DNA from: Mannheimia pernigra
GTDB taxonomy: Bacteria; Pseudomonadota; Gammaproteobacteria; Enterobacterales; Pasteurellaceae
Assembly: GCF_013377995.1 (NCBI RefSeq)
Contig: NZ_CP055305.1
Location: 1-64,000 of the forward strand
Direction: 5' to 3'
DNA length: 64,000 nt
Positions 17,428-26,754 of this stretch are shown piece after piece (within the stretch, counting starts at the first letter, position 1; each line of letters opens with the position of its first letter). Under the pieces are notes generated by a model. It was not told where the DNA came from. It worked only from the letters and a program-made list of their open reading frames with translations, and did not search any database. The position numbers were made by a program, and so were the translations under genes.

Positions 17428-18786
17428 TTAACCATCCTTCTCGATCTTATCTAACGCTTCACGTAACAATGGTCCCCAGTTGTTTTTACCAGAGCACACA
17501 AAAGTACACAACGCTAAATCTTCTTCATCTAACTCTAAACAGCCCAAAGCTTGAGCAGAATCTGTATCCCCAGCTGCTAAATCACGCAGTAATAATGTTG
17601 GAATAATATCCAATGGCATTACTCGCTCATAAGCACCTGTTGGCACCATCGCACGCTCACTACCATGCACAGCAGTTGTAAAGTTAAATAATTTTTTAGC
17701 AAAATGCCCAACTGTTGTACGTGTAATAGAGTACTTATCTGCATAAGGTGCGATCATACCGAAAAATGCTTTTTCACGCCCTTCTAACAACGCAGAAACT
17801 TGTAATGCATAACGACCTAAATAATCGTGAGGACCAACTGCCGTAGTTCCACACAATACTGAGCCTGAAATCACACGGTTTTCACCCGCTTTTAATTCAT
17901 TTGAGGTAAGTTGAGAAAGGTTTGCACCTAAACGCGTACGAACCAAACGAGGACTTTTCACTTGTGGACCAGCGAGTGCTACAACACGATCAGTAAATAA
18001 TTCACCTGTAGTAAATAATTTACCTATTGCAATCACATCTTGATAATTTAAATACCAAACCTGCTTATTCATTCCTACAGAATCAATAAAGTGAATATGC
18101 GTACCCGCAAGGCCTGCTGGGTGTGGACCTTTAAAACGGTTTATTTGCACATTACTAATTTGACGACTTTGTACTGCACTTAAAATATGAGAGTTCTCAC
18201 TACCACAAAGATGAATCGTTTTTTGATCCTCAAATAAACGACTTAATACCGTTAAGCCATCAAAGAACGCTTGCTGGTGCTCAGCAATAACCACTTCAGG
18301 ATTTGCAGCAAGTGGATTTGTATCCATTGCATTCACAAAAATTGATGAAGGATTTGCCTCTAATGCAGGCACTTTACTGAATGGGCGAGTACGGAAAGCC
18401 GTCCATAAGCCTGATTCAACTAAGTTTTGTTTCACTTGCTCTGAAGTTAATGAAGCTAATTGATCAGCACCATAACAAGCAAAGGTAATTTGCTCATCAC
18501 CCTCAACCTTAATTACTACTGATTGAAGAATTCGTCTTTCGCCACGATTAATTGCCGTAACAGAACCGCTTGCAGGTGCAGTAAAAACAACACCAGGATT
18601 CTTTTTATCCTCAAAAAGAACCTGACCTTTCTTCACTACATCACCTTCACGCACCTTCATTGAAGGACGCATACCTATATATTCTTCACCAAGCATAGCA
18701 ACTTCAGTAACGGTATTACCGTTATGGATTACTTGCTCAGGCTCTCCTGAAATTGGAAGATCTAAGCCTTGTTTGATTGTAATCAT
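17428..18786 (-). CDS. nqrA: Na+-NQR subunit A
   Basis: Peripheral cytoplasmic subunit that leads the nqr operon. It starts MITIKQGLDLPISGEP, family-typical, with MRPSMKVREGDVVKKGQ and the biotinyl-like fold early on. Length 452 aa is normal (family about 445-450). The 490-bp gap upstream, shared with divergent nfuA, must hold the operon promoter. Confidence 0.97.
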   Translation of the reverse strand: MITIKQGLDLPISGEPEQVIHNGNTVTEVAMLGEEYIGMRPSMKVREGDVVKKGQVLFEDKKNPGVVFTAPASGSVTAINRGERRILQSVVIKVEGDEQITFACYGADQLASLTSEQVKQNLVESGLWTAFRTRPFSKVPALEANPSSIFVNAMDTNPLAANPEVVIAEHQQAFFDGLTVLSRLFEDQKTIHLCGSENSHILSAVQSRQISNVQINRFKGPHPAGLAGTHIHFIDSVGMNKQVWYLNYQDVIAIGKLFTTGELFTDRVVALAGPQVKSPRLVRTRLGANLSQLTSNELKAGENRVISGSVLCGTTAVGPHDYLGRYALQVSALLEGREKAFFGMIAPYADKYSITRTTVGHFAKKLFNFTTAVHGSERAMVPTGAYERVMPLDIIPTLLLRDLAAGDTDSAQALGCLELDEEDLALCTFVCSGKNNWGPLLREALDKIEKDG

Positions 18787-19276
18787 ATTGTTTGCACTAC
18801 TTTTTCTTTTGGGTTAAAAATATGATTGCGAATAACGCAATCGCTTCTATTGAGCCGCAGCCAAAACTTGATAAACGAATTCCCCCACTTATCAAAAGGC
18901 TACATTAAGTTCTCAAATCTGTTCTATACCTTTATTATTTTTTAACAAAAGATTAACTAAAAATATAATCGTCTATTCTACCTAAAAATTCCCCCTTATG
19001 GCTAGAAAAACCCCCTCTTTTTTACTTTTCCTCTTCCAAAATTTGAAGTAAATCAATATTTTTACTCCGTAAAATTAAATAGTACCTATGAATGGGTATA
19101 AATATTTTAGGCAAGCGGTCAAATTTTCTTGTTGATTTGCGATTATCCCATCAAGTTATAATCAGCCTATCTTATCTCAAAAACAAGCGGCGATTTTTAG
19201 CTAGGCAATTTTCAAATTCAGGCGTAGAATAGTTGATGATTTTTATAGAATATTTTTTATTACAGGACAAGATAAA
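18787..19276. promoter_or_regulatory. Divergent nqrA/nfuA control region
   Basis: No gene is visible. On the nqrA side there is a hairpin, GATTGCG facing CGCAATC (18824-18842), followed in the nqrA direction by an ATTTTT tract, 38 nt before the ATG. Further out TTGATAA (18868-18874) faces TTATCAA (18889-18895), 14 nt apart. A single uptake core lies near 19113. On the nfuA side AGGA precedes the ATG by 9 nt. I could not pick a convincing -35/-10 pair for either gene. Confidence 0.45.
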
Positions 19277-19873
19277 ATGGAAGAGAAAACGATTCATATT
19301 TCAATTTCAGATGCCGCACAGGCCCATTTTTCAAGGCTTTTAGAGCAACAAGAAGAAGGCACAAACATCCGTATTTTTGTCGTCAATCCAGGCACGCCTG
19401 GCGCAGAATGTGGGGTGTCTTATTGTCCGCCGAATGCAGTAGAAGAAACGGATACAGAATTTACATTTAATAATTTCTCCGCTTTTGTCGATGATATGAG
19501 TTTACTGTTTTTAGACGAAGCAGAAATTGATTATGTCACGGATCCAATGGGTTCACAACTCACCCTAAAAGCACCTAATGCAAAAATGCGTAAAGTGGCT
19601 GATGATGCCCCTTTTATTGAGCGTTTAGATTATGTGATTCAGACCCAAGTCAATCCGCAGCTAGCCAGCCATGGTGGTAAAGTAACCCTTATTGAAATCA
19701 CTGAAGATAAATACGCAGTGCTTCAATTTGGCGGTGGTTGTAATGGTTGCTCAATGGTTGATGTAACCTTAAAAGAAGGAATTGAAAAACAACTTTTAAT
19801 GCAATTCCCAGATGAATTGGCCGGGGTAAGAGATATTACCGAACATCAACACGGCGAACACTCTTACTATTAA
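19277..19873 (+). CDS. nfuA: Fe/S biogenesis scaffold/carrier NfuA
   Basis: Delivers [4Fe-4S] clusters to target proteins under stress. The N-terminal half is a degenerate A-type carrier domain (VNPGTPGAECGVSYCPP) and the C-terminal half a Nfu domain with the cluster motif GGGCNGCSMVD. Length 198 aa is close to the E. coli 191. It stands alone, divergent from nqr, and ends at a hairpin terminator. Confidence 0.95.
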   Translation: MEEKTIHISISDAAQAHFSRLLEQQEEGTNIRIFVVNPGTPGAECGVSYCPPNAVEETDTEFTFNNFSAFVDDMSLLFLDEAEIDYVTDPMGSQLTLKAPNAKMRKVADDAPFIERLDYVIQTQVNPQLASHGGKVTLIEITEDKYAVLQFGGGCNGCSMVDVTLKEGIEKQLLMQFPDELAGVRDITEHQHGEHSYY

Positions 19874-19879
19874 GAGTAA

Positions 19880-19910
19880 AAAAGGATAAATCGCATTGAT
19901 TTATCCTTTT
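19880..19910. terminator. Bidirectional terminator between nfuA and uraA
   Basis: AAAAGGATAAATC (19880-19892) pairs with GATTTATCCTTTT (19898-19910), 13 bp with a 5-nt loop, with A and T tracts built into the arms so it can serve both converging genes. Confidence 0.8.
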
Positions 19911-19918
19911 GCTTTTGA

Positions 19919-21145
19919 TTAATTTTCTAATTCTGTTTTCTCTTTTGGCAACACTAAATTCATAATAATTGCCGCTATCGCACACAGGCTAATTCCCTTC
20001 AATGAAAATTCGCCCACGTTGATAAACATTCCACCAATACCAAACGTCATCACAACAGACACAATACACAAGTTACGTGCTTGCCCCATATCAACTTTCG
20101 CACGAATCAGTGTACTCATACCAACAGCCGCAATTGATCCGAACACCAACATCATAATACCGCCCATTACTACGCCTGGAATAGTTTGTAGAAATGCCCC
20201 CACTTTTCCGCAAAATGAAATCGCAATTGCCCAACAAGCGGCCCACGTCATTACACGTGGATTGAAATTTTTAGTAAGCATTACTGCCCCTGTTACTTCT
20301 GCATAGGTTGTATTTGGCGGACCACCTAAAAATGCAGCCGTTGAAGTTGCAATACCATCACCTAATAAAGTACGGTGCAAACCTGGTTTATTCATAAAAT
20401 CTTTACCTGTTACTGAACTGATCGCCATAATACCACCAACGTGTTCAACCGCTGGTGCTAATGCAATCGGTAATAAGTATAAAATCGCTTCTAATTTAAA
20501 CTCAGGTGTCGTAATTGTTGGCAGGCTAAACCATTCTGCTTCAATCACTTTAGTAAAATCAATTATGCCATAGATAAGTGAAAGCAGATAGCCTACTAAA
20601 ATCCCAAACATAATCGGCACCAATTTCATCATTCCTTTAGCAAACACTGCAACAATTAATGTTGCCACTAAAGTTGCCATCGAAATAATTAATGCGATAT
20701 TTGGATCAATCTGCGTACCTTTTGCTAATGCCATATCGACTGCAACAGGTGCAAGCCCTAATCCAATGATGATAATGACTGGTCCAACAACCACTGGTGG
20801 AAATAATTTCTCAAGAATTTTCGTCCCTTTTAGCTTAACTAGCGTACTTAACAGGAAATAAACTAAGCCAGTGAAAACTAAGCCTCCCATCGTAACAGGA
20901 ATGCCCCATTGTTGAACTCCGTATTGGATAGGTGCAATAAAAGCAAATGAAGAAGCGAGAAAAATAGGCACTTGCCCTTTAGTGCAAAGTTGGAAAAGAA
21001 GAGTACCTATCCCTGCGGTTAGCAAAGCGGTATTGGGATCTAAACCAGTAATTAACGGCATAAGAACTAAAGCACCAAATGCCACGAATAGCATTTGTAA
21101 GCCCACGAACGCTTGTTTAGGCGTACTATTAATTTGATTAGTCAT
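19919..21145 (-). CDS. uraA: Uracil permease (NCS2 family)
   Basis: Proton-linked uracil importer of the inner membrane with about 14 helices. Family hallmarks are visible: QMLFVAFGALVLMPLITGLDPNTALL near the N-terminus in pieces, PIALAPAVEHVGG around residue 240 (the Glu that binds uracil) and GGPPNTTYAEVTGA. Length 408 aa (E. coli 429). No upp gene is adjacent. An uptake-sequence pair separates it from pyrG upstream; both belong to pyrimidine supply. Confidence 0.93.
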   Translation of the reverse strand: MTNQINSTPKQAFVGLQMLFVAFGALVLMPLITGLDPNTALLTAGIGTLLFQLCTKGQVPIFLASSFAFIAPIQYGVQQWGIPVTMGGLVFTGLVYFLLSTLVKLKGTKILEKLFPPVVVGPVIIIIGLGLAPVAVDMALAKGTQIDPNIALIISMATLVATLIVAVFAKGMMKLVPIMFGILVGYLLSLIYGIIDFTKVIEAEWFSLPTITTPEFKLEAILYLLPIALAPAVEHVGGIMAISSVTGKDFMNKPGLHRTLLGDGIATSTAAFLGGPPNTTYAEVTGAVMLTKNFNPRVMTWAACWAIAISFCGKVGAFLQTIPGVVMGGIMMLVFGSIAAVGMSTLIRAKVDMGQARNLCIVSVVMTFGIGGMFINVGEFSLKGISLCAIAAIIMNLVLPKEKTELEN

Positions 21146-21189
21146 TTTGTTTCAACTCTCTGTTTGAATTAACGAATGATAGATAGTCA

Positions 21190-21234
21190 CAAGCGGTCAA
21201 TTTCGCAAAAAATTAGCAAATTTAACCGCTTGTC
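21190..21234. repeat. Inverted uptake-sequence pair, pyrG 3' side
   Basis: ACAAGCGGT (21190-21198) faces ACCGCTTGT (21226-21234), with AATTT/AAATT-rich flanks inside. Lies between the pyrG stop and uraA; possible pyrG terminator. Confidence 0.7.
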
Positions 21235-21241
21235 AGCTGGA

Positions 21242-22879
21242 TTAAGCCTTACGGCTTTCTTGATGTTCTTTGGCTGCTTTTACAAAACCAGCAAATAACG
21301 GGTGACCGTCACGCGGGGTTGATGTAAATTCAGGGTGGAACTGTGCTGCCACAAACCAACGGTGATTTGGTAGTTCAATAATTTCTACTAATTTGCGATC
21401 GGCTGATAGACCTGTTACTTTTAGCCCCGCCGCCTCAATTTGAGGCAATAATTTATTATTCACTTCATAACGATGACGATGGCGTTCTTCAATCGTTTCT
21501 GCAGCATATAATTCACGCACTTTTGAACCTTCAATTAAGTGGCATTGTTGTGCACCTAAACGCATTGTCCCCCCCAAGTCCGACTCATCAGAACGAGTTT
21601 CAACATTACCTTCTGCATCCTGCCATTCGGTAATTAAACCAATCACTGGCTGAGGACAGTTTTTATCAAACTCAGAAGAATTTGCTTCAGTTAAACCGGC
21701 TACATTACGAGCGTATTCAATTAAGGCAATTTGCATACCTAAACAGATGCCGAAGTAAGGAATATTATTTTCACGAGCATATTGTGCCGTACGGATTTTA
21801 CCTTCGACACCACGATAGCCAAAACCACCTGGAACTAAAATACCATCTAAGCCAGCTAATAGTTCCGTGCCTTTGGTTTCAATATCTTGCGAATCAATAT
21901 ATTTGATATTCACCGTTAAACGATGGGTTAAGCCTGCGTGTTTTAACGCTTCATTCACCGATTTATACGCATCTGGCAATTCCACATATTTACCTACCAT
22001 ACCAATAGTTACCTCGCCTGTCGGGTTCGCTTGGCGGTATAGTACTTGCTCCCACTCTGAAAGATCCGCCTCTTGGCAGTTTAAGCGAAAACGCTCACAT
22101 ACAAATGAATCTAAACCTTGCGATTTCAATAATTCAGGAATACGGTAAATGGAATCCACATCTTTTAATGAAACGACCGCACGCTCTGGCACGTTACAGA
22201 ATAAGGCAATTTTTTTCTTCTCGTTTTCAGGGATCGAACGATCTGAACGACAAATCAGCACATCTGGCTGAATACCAATTGAAAGCAACTCTTTCACTGA
22301 ATGCTGAGTTGGCTTCGTTTTCACCTCGCCTGCAGTTGGAATATAAGGCACAAGAGTGAGGTGCATAAATAATGCTTTTTCACGACCGATATCGACCGCT
22401 AATTGGCGTAATGCTTCTAAAAATGGGAGGGATTCAATATCACCTACTGTGCCGCCAACCTCAACAATCGCCACATCACGACCTTTTCCACCTTCAAGTA
22501 CACGTGCTTTAATTTCATTTGTAATATGAGGAATAACTTGAATTGTTGCCCCTAAATAGTCGCCGCGACGTTCTTTACGCAATACTTCAGAGTAGATTTT
22601 ACCGCTGGTGAAATTATTCGCTTTGCTCATTTTTGAACGAATAAAACGCTCATAGTGACCTAAGTCTAAGTCGGTTTCCGCCCCATCTTCTGTGACAAAC
22701 ACTTCTCCGTGTTGAATCGGGCTCATTGTACCTGGATCGACATTAATATAAGGGTCTAATTTCATAATAGTGACATTTAAACCACGAGCTTCAAGAATAG
22801 ACGCAAGCGAGGCAGCTGCAATACCTTTACCTAAAGAAGATACAACACCGCCCGTTACGAAAATATAATTCGTTGTCAT
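21242..22879 (-). CDS. pyrG: CTP synthase
   Basis: Converts UTP to CTP with ammonia from glutamine. The synthetase half starts with TGGVVSSLGKGIAAASLA (P-loop). The C-terminal glutamine amidotransferase has the nucleophile in GICLGMQIALIEYARN and the histidine/glutamate pair in HPEFTS. Length 545 aa is exactly the family size. Monocistronic here; in E. coli eno follows, which is not the case in this window. Confidence 0.97.
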   Translation of the reverse strand: MTTNYIFVTGGVVSSLGKGIAAASLASILEARGLNVTIMKLDPYINVDPGTMSPIQHGEVFVTEDGAETDLDLGHYERFIRSKMSKANNFTSGKIYSEVLRKERRGDYLGATIQVIPHITNEIKARVLEGGKGRDVAIVEVGGTVGDIESLPFLEALRQLAVDIGREKALFMHLTLVPYIPTAGEVKTKPTQHSVKELLSIGIQPDVLICRSDRSIPENEKKKIALFCNVPERAVVSLKDVDSIYRIPELLKSQGLDSFVCERFRLNCQEADLSEWEQVLYRQANPTGEVTIGMVGKYVELPDAYKSVNEALKHAGLTHRLTVNIKYIDSQDIETKGTELLAGLDGILVPGGFGYRGVEGKIRTAQYARENNIPYFGICLGMQIALIEYARNVAGLTEANSSEFDKNCPQPVIGLITEWQDAEGNVETRSDESDLGGTMRLGAQQCHLIEGSKVRELYAAETIEERHRHRYEVNNKLLPQIEAAGLKVTGLSADRKLVEIIELPNHRWFVAAQFHPEFTSTPRDGHPLFAGFVKAAKEHQESRKA

Positions 22880-22996
22880 TTTATTGCCTTTACTGATTAA
22901 TTGGATTGGAAATAGGATTACATTCTCTCAAAGAGAACTATCAGGACGGGAGCATAGTCTACAGCAAGTTAGAAAAAATTGCTATCCTAAAAACGA

Positions 22997-23036
22997 ACAA
23001 GCGGTTGCAAAATATTTACATTTTACAACCGCTTGT
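22997..23036. terminator. Uptake-sequence hairpin
   Basis: ACAAGCGGTTG (22997-23007) pairs with CAACCGCTTGT (23026-23036); the stem continues inward through complementary AAAAT/ATTTT. It lies 2 nt from the stop of the DUF3108-type gene and is its likely terminator. Confidence 0.7.
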
Positions 23037-23038
23037 AT

Positions 23039-23683
23039 TTATTTAACAAATCTGTCGAAAGTGAGCTCGTAATTATCGCCATCTCGGCTGTAGGCGATGT
23101 AGCGAGGGAATTTTTCGCCTTCAAATTTTTTTATCGTGATGTCTTTATTATCACTGGTTCGGAATTTATAGGTGATTTCTTGATAAGCCTTACCGCTAAC
23201 TTTCACCTCTTTTTGTGATTTGAGTAGCTTCACATTCAGTGTTGGATACAACTTCTTACCATTCGTAGTTTGGAAACTTTCTGGTAATTTATCGTAATAA
23301 CTTAGCTGGAATGCCGTAGTAAATAAATCATAAGTCGGCATAGTTAACGCTTCTTCTTTTAATGGCTCTTTTACTTTTCCGTATGTGACCGTTTTGGAAT
23401 CAATCTCAGCCATTGCATAGGTTTTACCATTCCGTGTATCTCGATAACTTAACATATTAAATTGCCCATTTTTCTCTGTTCCTTTAGCAAGGAATACAAT
23501 TTTATATAACGGCACATTAATTCTTGCTTGAATATCATATTTTCCTGCCTCGTTATTAAATTGAATATAGGCTGGCATTAAGTAATTTGAGCTGTATTTA
23601 ATATGATAACTCTCTGCATAAGCGGTCGAAATTACCCCTAAAATCGCAAGAATCGCGGTTGTTAGTTTCTGCCAAATCTTCAT
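23039..23683 (-). CDS. Periplasmic DUF3108-type protein
   Basis: Secreted protein of unknown function, 214 aa. A signal peptide is clear (MKIWQKLTTAILAILGVISTAYA, cleavage after AYA). The mature part is mostly beta-strand-like with many Tyr and Lys, for example YHIKYSSNYLMPAY, and resembles the DUF3108 family. It directly abuts cysB (no gap) and is the last gene of yjjG-cysB-this. Nothing in the sequence points to catalysis. Confidence 0.75.
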   Translation of the reverse strand: MKIWQKLTTAILAILGVISTAYAESYHIKYSSNYLMPAYIQFNNEAGKYDIQARINVPLYKIVFLAKGTEKNGQFNMLSYRDTRNGKTYAMAEIDSKTVTYGKVKEPLKEEALTMPTYDLFTTAFQLSYYDKLPESFQTTNGKKLYPTLNVKLLKSQKEVKVSGKAYQEITYKFRTSDNKDITIKKFEGEKFPRYIAYSRDGDNYELTFDRFVK

Positions 23684-24667
23684 CTATTTCTCCTCTAAAG
23701 ATACTGTTTCAAACAATCTTGAGATTGCGTTGTTATCTCGTAATTGTTCAGCTTTCTCCACTTGCACTCGTGTTAAATGTGGCGAAAAATAATTAATAAA
23801 ATCATACATATAGTTACGAAGAAAAGCTCCCCGTTTAAATGCAATTTGGGTCATACTTGATTGGAATAAATGGCTGGCATTGATTGCAACTAAATCTTTA
23901 TCCGCTTCAGTGTGTGCCATTGATGCCATAATTCCAACCCCTAAACCTAAACGAACATAGGTTTTGATTACATCTGCATCGGTTGCAGTAAATACAATAT
24001 TCGGCAATATACCTTCTTTATTGAATGCTTGATCTAAATCTGATTGCCCTGTAAAACCAAATGTATAGGTGATCAAATCATATTTACCTAGCTCTTCGAC
24101 AGTTAAATTTTTACTTTGGTTCACAAAAGCTGCTAATGGATGGTTTCGCTTGACAATCACTGAACGGTTCCACCAATAACAAGGGAGTAAGATTGCTTCC
24201 TCAAACAAATATTGTGCTTCGGTGGTTATGGCTAAATCCACTTCTCCTGCCATTAAAGCATCATAAATTTGGCTTGGAGAACCTTGATGCAAATGTAAAC
24301 TCACCTCTGGATAGCGAGCTTTAAATTTTTCAATCACATCAGGCAACATATAGCGAGCTTGGGTATTCGTTGTTGCAATACGTAGCACCCCCTTATTGGG
24401 AAGTGTTTGCTCCTGTGCTACAGATTTAATATTTTGTGCTTTAACTAATAATTCACGGGCAATTGCCACTATTTTCTCGCCTGTAGGCGTTAATCCTTTA
24501 ACGTGCTTACCGTTACGTTCAAAAATATTAATCCCCAGCTCACTTTCTAATAAACGGACCTGTTTACTAATACCTGGTTGCGAAGTATAAAGCACCTCCG
24601 CTGCCTCAGTAATATTCAAGTTTTGATTGACTATTTCCACAATGTAACGTAGCTGTTGTAGTTTCAT
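23684..24667 (-). CDS. cysB: LysR-type regulator CysB
   Basis: Regulator of sulfur assimilation and cysteine synthesis that responds to N-acetylserine. The N-terminal winged helix-turn-helix reads MKLQQLRYIVEIVNQ and AAEVLYTSQPGISKQVR, which is CysB-like rather than generic LysR. The effector domain has RIATTNTQARYMLP. Length 327 aa (E. coli 324). Its ATG overlaps the yjjG stop by 4 nt, so the two are translationally coupled. Confidence 0.94.
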   Translation of the reverse strand: MKLQQLRYIVEIVNQNLNITEAAEVLYTSQPGISKQVRLLESELGINIFERNGKHVKGLTPTGEKIVAIARELLVKAQNIKSVAQEQTLPNKGVLRIATTNTQARYMLPDVIEKFKARYPEVSLHLHQGSPSQIYDALMAGEVDLAITTEAQYLFEEAILLPCYWWNRSVIVKRNHPLAAFVNQSKNLTVEELGKYDLITYTFGFTGQSDLDQAFNKEGILPNIVFTATDADVIKTYVRLGLGVGIMASMAHTEADKDLVAINASHLFQSSMTQIAFKRGAFLRNYMYDFINYFSPHLTRVQVEKAEQLRDNNAISRLFETVSLEEK

Positions 24668-25347
24668 TCTTGTGTTCCTTCTACAATCTCAATAATTTGA
24701 CTGATTGTGTTAATGGCATAAGTTGGCTTAATATCAGTATCATTTTCCAAATTAAATGTATTGAGCCAGCAAGTATCGATACCTGCATTGTTCCCACCTA
24801 AAATATCAGAGGAAAGAGTATCGCCCACCATCAGCACTTTGCTGCGATCAAACTCGCCCATTAAGGCAAAAGCATAATCAAAAATTTGACGATCTGGCTT
24901 AGCAAAACCAATCTTCTCAGAAATCACCACAATATCAAAAAAATGTGAAGTCTGAGTATTATCCAAACGCTTTTGCTGTAATGCGGTAAAACCGTTGGTG
25001 ATAATCCCCATTTTTACTTTACCAAATAAAGCATTCAATGTGTCAATAACACCGTCTAATGGTTGGCTAACTAATGCCATTTCCGCCATTAATTCTTGAT
25101 TGAGCCTTAATGGATCAACTCCTGTTTGTTCTGATAATTTCGCAAAACGGCGTCTTTGAATATCTTGTGCTGTGATTTCATTATTTTGATAAGCAATCCA
25201 AAGCGGTTTATTGATTGCTTGAAATTCTTGATAAGACTGCTCGCTAAAATCAATCTGATAGCGAGCTAACATTTTTTTCAAGCCTAAATAAGAATTAAAT
25301 GAAAACAAGGTTTCATCCGCATCAAACAATACCCATTGGTATTTCAT
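24664..25347 (-). CDS. yjjG: HAD-type 5'-nucleotidase YjjG
   Basis: Haloacid-dehalogenase phosphatase that hydrolyses nucleoside monophosphates, including non-canonical pyrimidines in E. coli. Motif I is FDADETLFSF, motif II GIITNGF, and motif IV MVGDTLSSDILGGNNAG. I use ATG at 25347 (227 aa, E. coli 225), with GGAAA upstream; the frame extends to 25383 without family support. First gene of a three-gene unit with cysB. Confidence 0.9.
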   Translation of the reverse strand: MKYQWVLFDADETLFSFNSYLGLKKMLARYQIDFSEQSYQEFQAINKPLWIAYQNNEITAQDIQRRRFAKLSEQTGVDPLRLNQELMAEMALVSQPLDGVIDTLNALFGKVKMGIITNGFTALQQKRLDNTQTSHFFDIVVISEKIGFAKPDRQIFDYAFALMGEFDRSKVLMVGDTLSSDILGGNNAGIDTCWLNTFNLENDTDIKPTYAINTISQIIEIVEGTQE

Positions 25348-25419
25348 AATTTTCCTTTTTAAACAACCAGTGCAAGCGGTCACATTTTAATAATTTTTTG
25401 TAAAAAAAGATTGTAGATA

Positions 25420-26313
25420 TTAAGCACTGCACTCTGCCATTTTTTGTTGTATCCATTCAACGAAACATTTCACTTTTTCTACCTGTGCTGATTGAGGTGA
25501 ATAAACAACATAGAATGATTTTTCATCAAAAAGTGACGTCGGGAAAGGCTCAATTAATGTGCCTTTTTCAATTTCGTGCTGTGCTAAAATTTTATTCGCA
25601 ATTGCCACGCCCTGCTGGTGCATTGCCGCTTGCAACACCATAAAGGTATGACTAAAAATAGCGCCCGTTTCTGCCTCAACTTTATCTGCGATATTAAGAT
25701 GTTCAATCATTCTTTTCCACTTATTATAAGTAGAAGAATGTAGCAAATGCTTATTAATTAAATCTTCTGCTGAGTGAATACGATTTTGCGACAAATACTC
25801 TGGCGATGCCAAAATCACAATGCGAGATTCAGTTAAGCGGATAGACTCCAAATCCTGCCAATCACCTTTACCATAATAAATCGCTACATCGGTTTCTTTA
25901 CCCAATAATCCTTCATCTTGATCCACACCTTTAATACGCACTTCAATCTCAGGATATTTTTTATTGAAATCCGCTAGGCGTGGTACTAGCCAATGCATAC
26001 CAAAAGTTTGAGGTACGCTAATAGTTAGAATTTGGCGTCTACTCTGTTGGCGAACTTTATCGGTTGCTAACCCAATTTGTTCCAATAAAGGCTGCACCTC
26101 GTAGAAATATTGAGCACCTAACTCAGTTAATTCTAATAAACGGTTACGGCGATGAAATAGCGAAACACCTAAAAAGTCTTCCAATAACTTAATTTGATGG
26201 CTAACAGCGGCTTGGGTTACAAAAAGATCTTCTGCCGCTTTAGTAAAATTCAAATGGCGAGCAGCAGATTCAAATGCTTTTAACGCATTTAATGGTGGGA
26301 GTTTTTTGTTCAT
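25420..26313 (-). CDS. gcvA: LysR-type regulator GcvA
   Basis: Regulator of the glycine cleavage system and activator of the GcvB small RNA. The N-terminus KLPPLNALKAFESAARHLNFTKAAE and FVTQAAVSHQIKLLEDFLG match GcvA closely. The first in-frame codon is TTG at 26322, but ATG at 26313 (297 aa) fits the family. It is transcribed away from the GcvB gene, the same arrangement as in E. coli, which strongly supports the name. The gcvTHP genes are not in the window. Confidence 0.93.
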   Translation of the reverse strand: MNKKLPPLNALKAFESAARHLNFTKAAEDLFVTQAAVSHQIKLLEDFLGVSLFHRRNRLLELTELGAQYFYEVQPLLEQIGLATDKVRQQSRRQILTISVPQTFGMHWLVPRLADFNKKYPEIEVRIKGVDQDEGLLGKETDVAIYYGKGDWQDLESIRLTESRIVILASPEYLSQNRIHSAEDLINKHLLHSSTYNKWKRMIEHLNIADKVEAETGAIFSHTFMVLQAAMHQQGVAIANKILAQHEIEKGTLIEPFPTSLFDEKSFYVVYSPQSAQVEKVKCFVEWIQQKMAECSA

Positions 26314-26396
26314 AGTACTCAAATATAATTAACTACCTAATCAAAATAAAAGTAAGCCCATTATTTTTTCTGATAGTTAAAATAAAAAAAATTCGG

Positions 26397-26425
26397 TTGA
26401 TGGCTAAAAGTAGAAACAATAGAAT
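26397..26425 (+). promoter_or_regulatory. Promoter of the GcvB RNA
   Basis: TTGATG (26397-26402), a 17-nt spacer and TAGAAT (26420-26425) make a good sigma-70 promoter in the 107-nt space between gcvA and the GcvB transcript. GcvA would be expected to bind just upstream. Confidence 0.6.
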
Positions 26426-26432
26426 ACTATTC

Positions 26433-26604
26433 ATACTTATTGGATAGTCTTAGAATTTATTCTATATCTAAATTTTAAGTATGATGTTGTGTTTGCATAT
26501 TGGTCTAGGAAACTAGACTAGAGTAACGACGTTACTCGTTTCACTTCCTGTATATTTTGAACCATATTGGTTTATAACCGCCTAATTATTAGGGCGGTTT
26601 TTTT
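26433..26604 (+). ncRNA. gcvB: GcvB small regulatory RNA
   Basis: Hfq-dependent RNA that represses amino-acid and peptide transporter mRNAs. Recognised by GATGTTGTGTTTGC (26483-26496), the G/U-rich seed, followed by TTGGTCT; a GTCTAG-GAAA-CTAGAC hairpin (26503-26518); a GAGTAAC-GAC-GTTACTC hairpin (26521-26537); the conserved CACTTCCTGTA (26542-26552); and a terminator with AACCGCC/GGCGGTT and seven T (26576-26605). These occur in the same order as in E. coli GcvB. About 172 nt versus about 205 in E. coli: the G/U-rich seed is a single short tract here. The 5' end is inferred from the promoter. It sits divergent from gcvA, its known regulator. Confidence 0.92.
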
Positions 26605-26754
26605 ATTTATAAATCTCATTAAAACGAGAGAGTATTCTATATTATTCATTATATTTATTCTAGCTTTATACTCTTTTATTCTTTCACTTTATCTGTTATA
26701 AAAATAGGTTTTATAGTATTCTAACACTATAGTTTTTAATAACAGAGCATTCCT

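Noticed and set aside
18868..18895. FNR site
   Set aside because: The half-sites TTGAT and ATCAA are too far apart (FNR needs 4 nt between).
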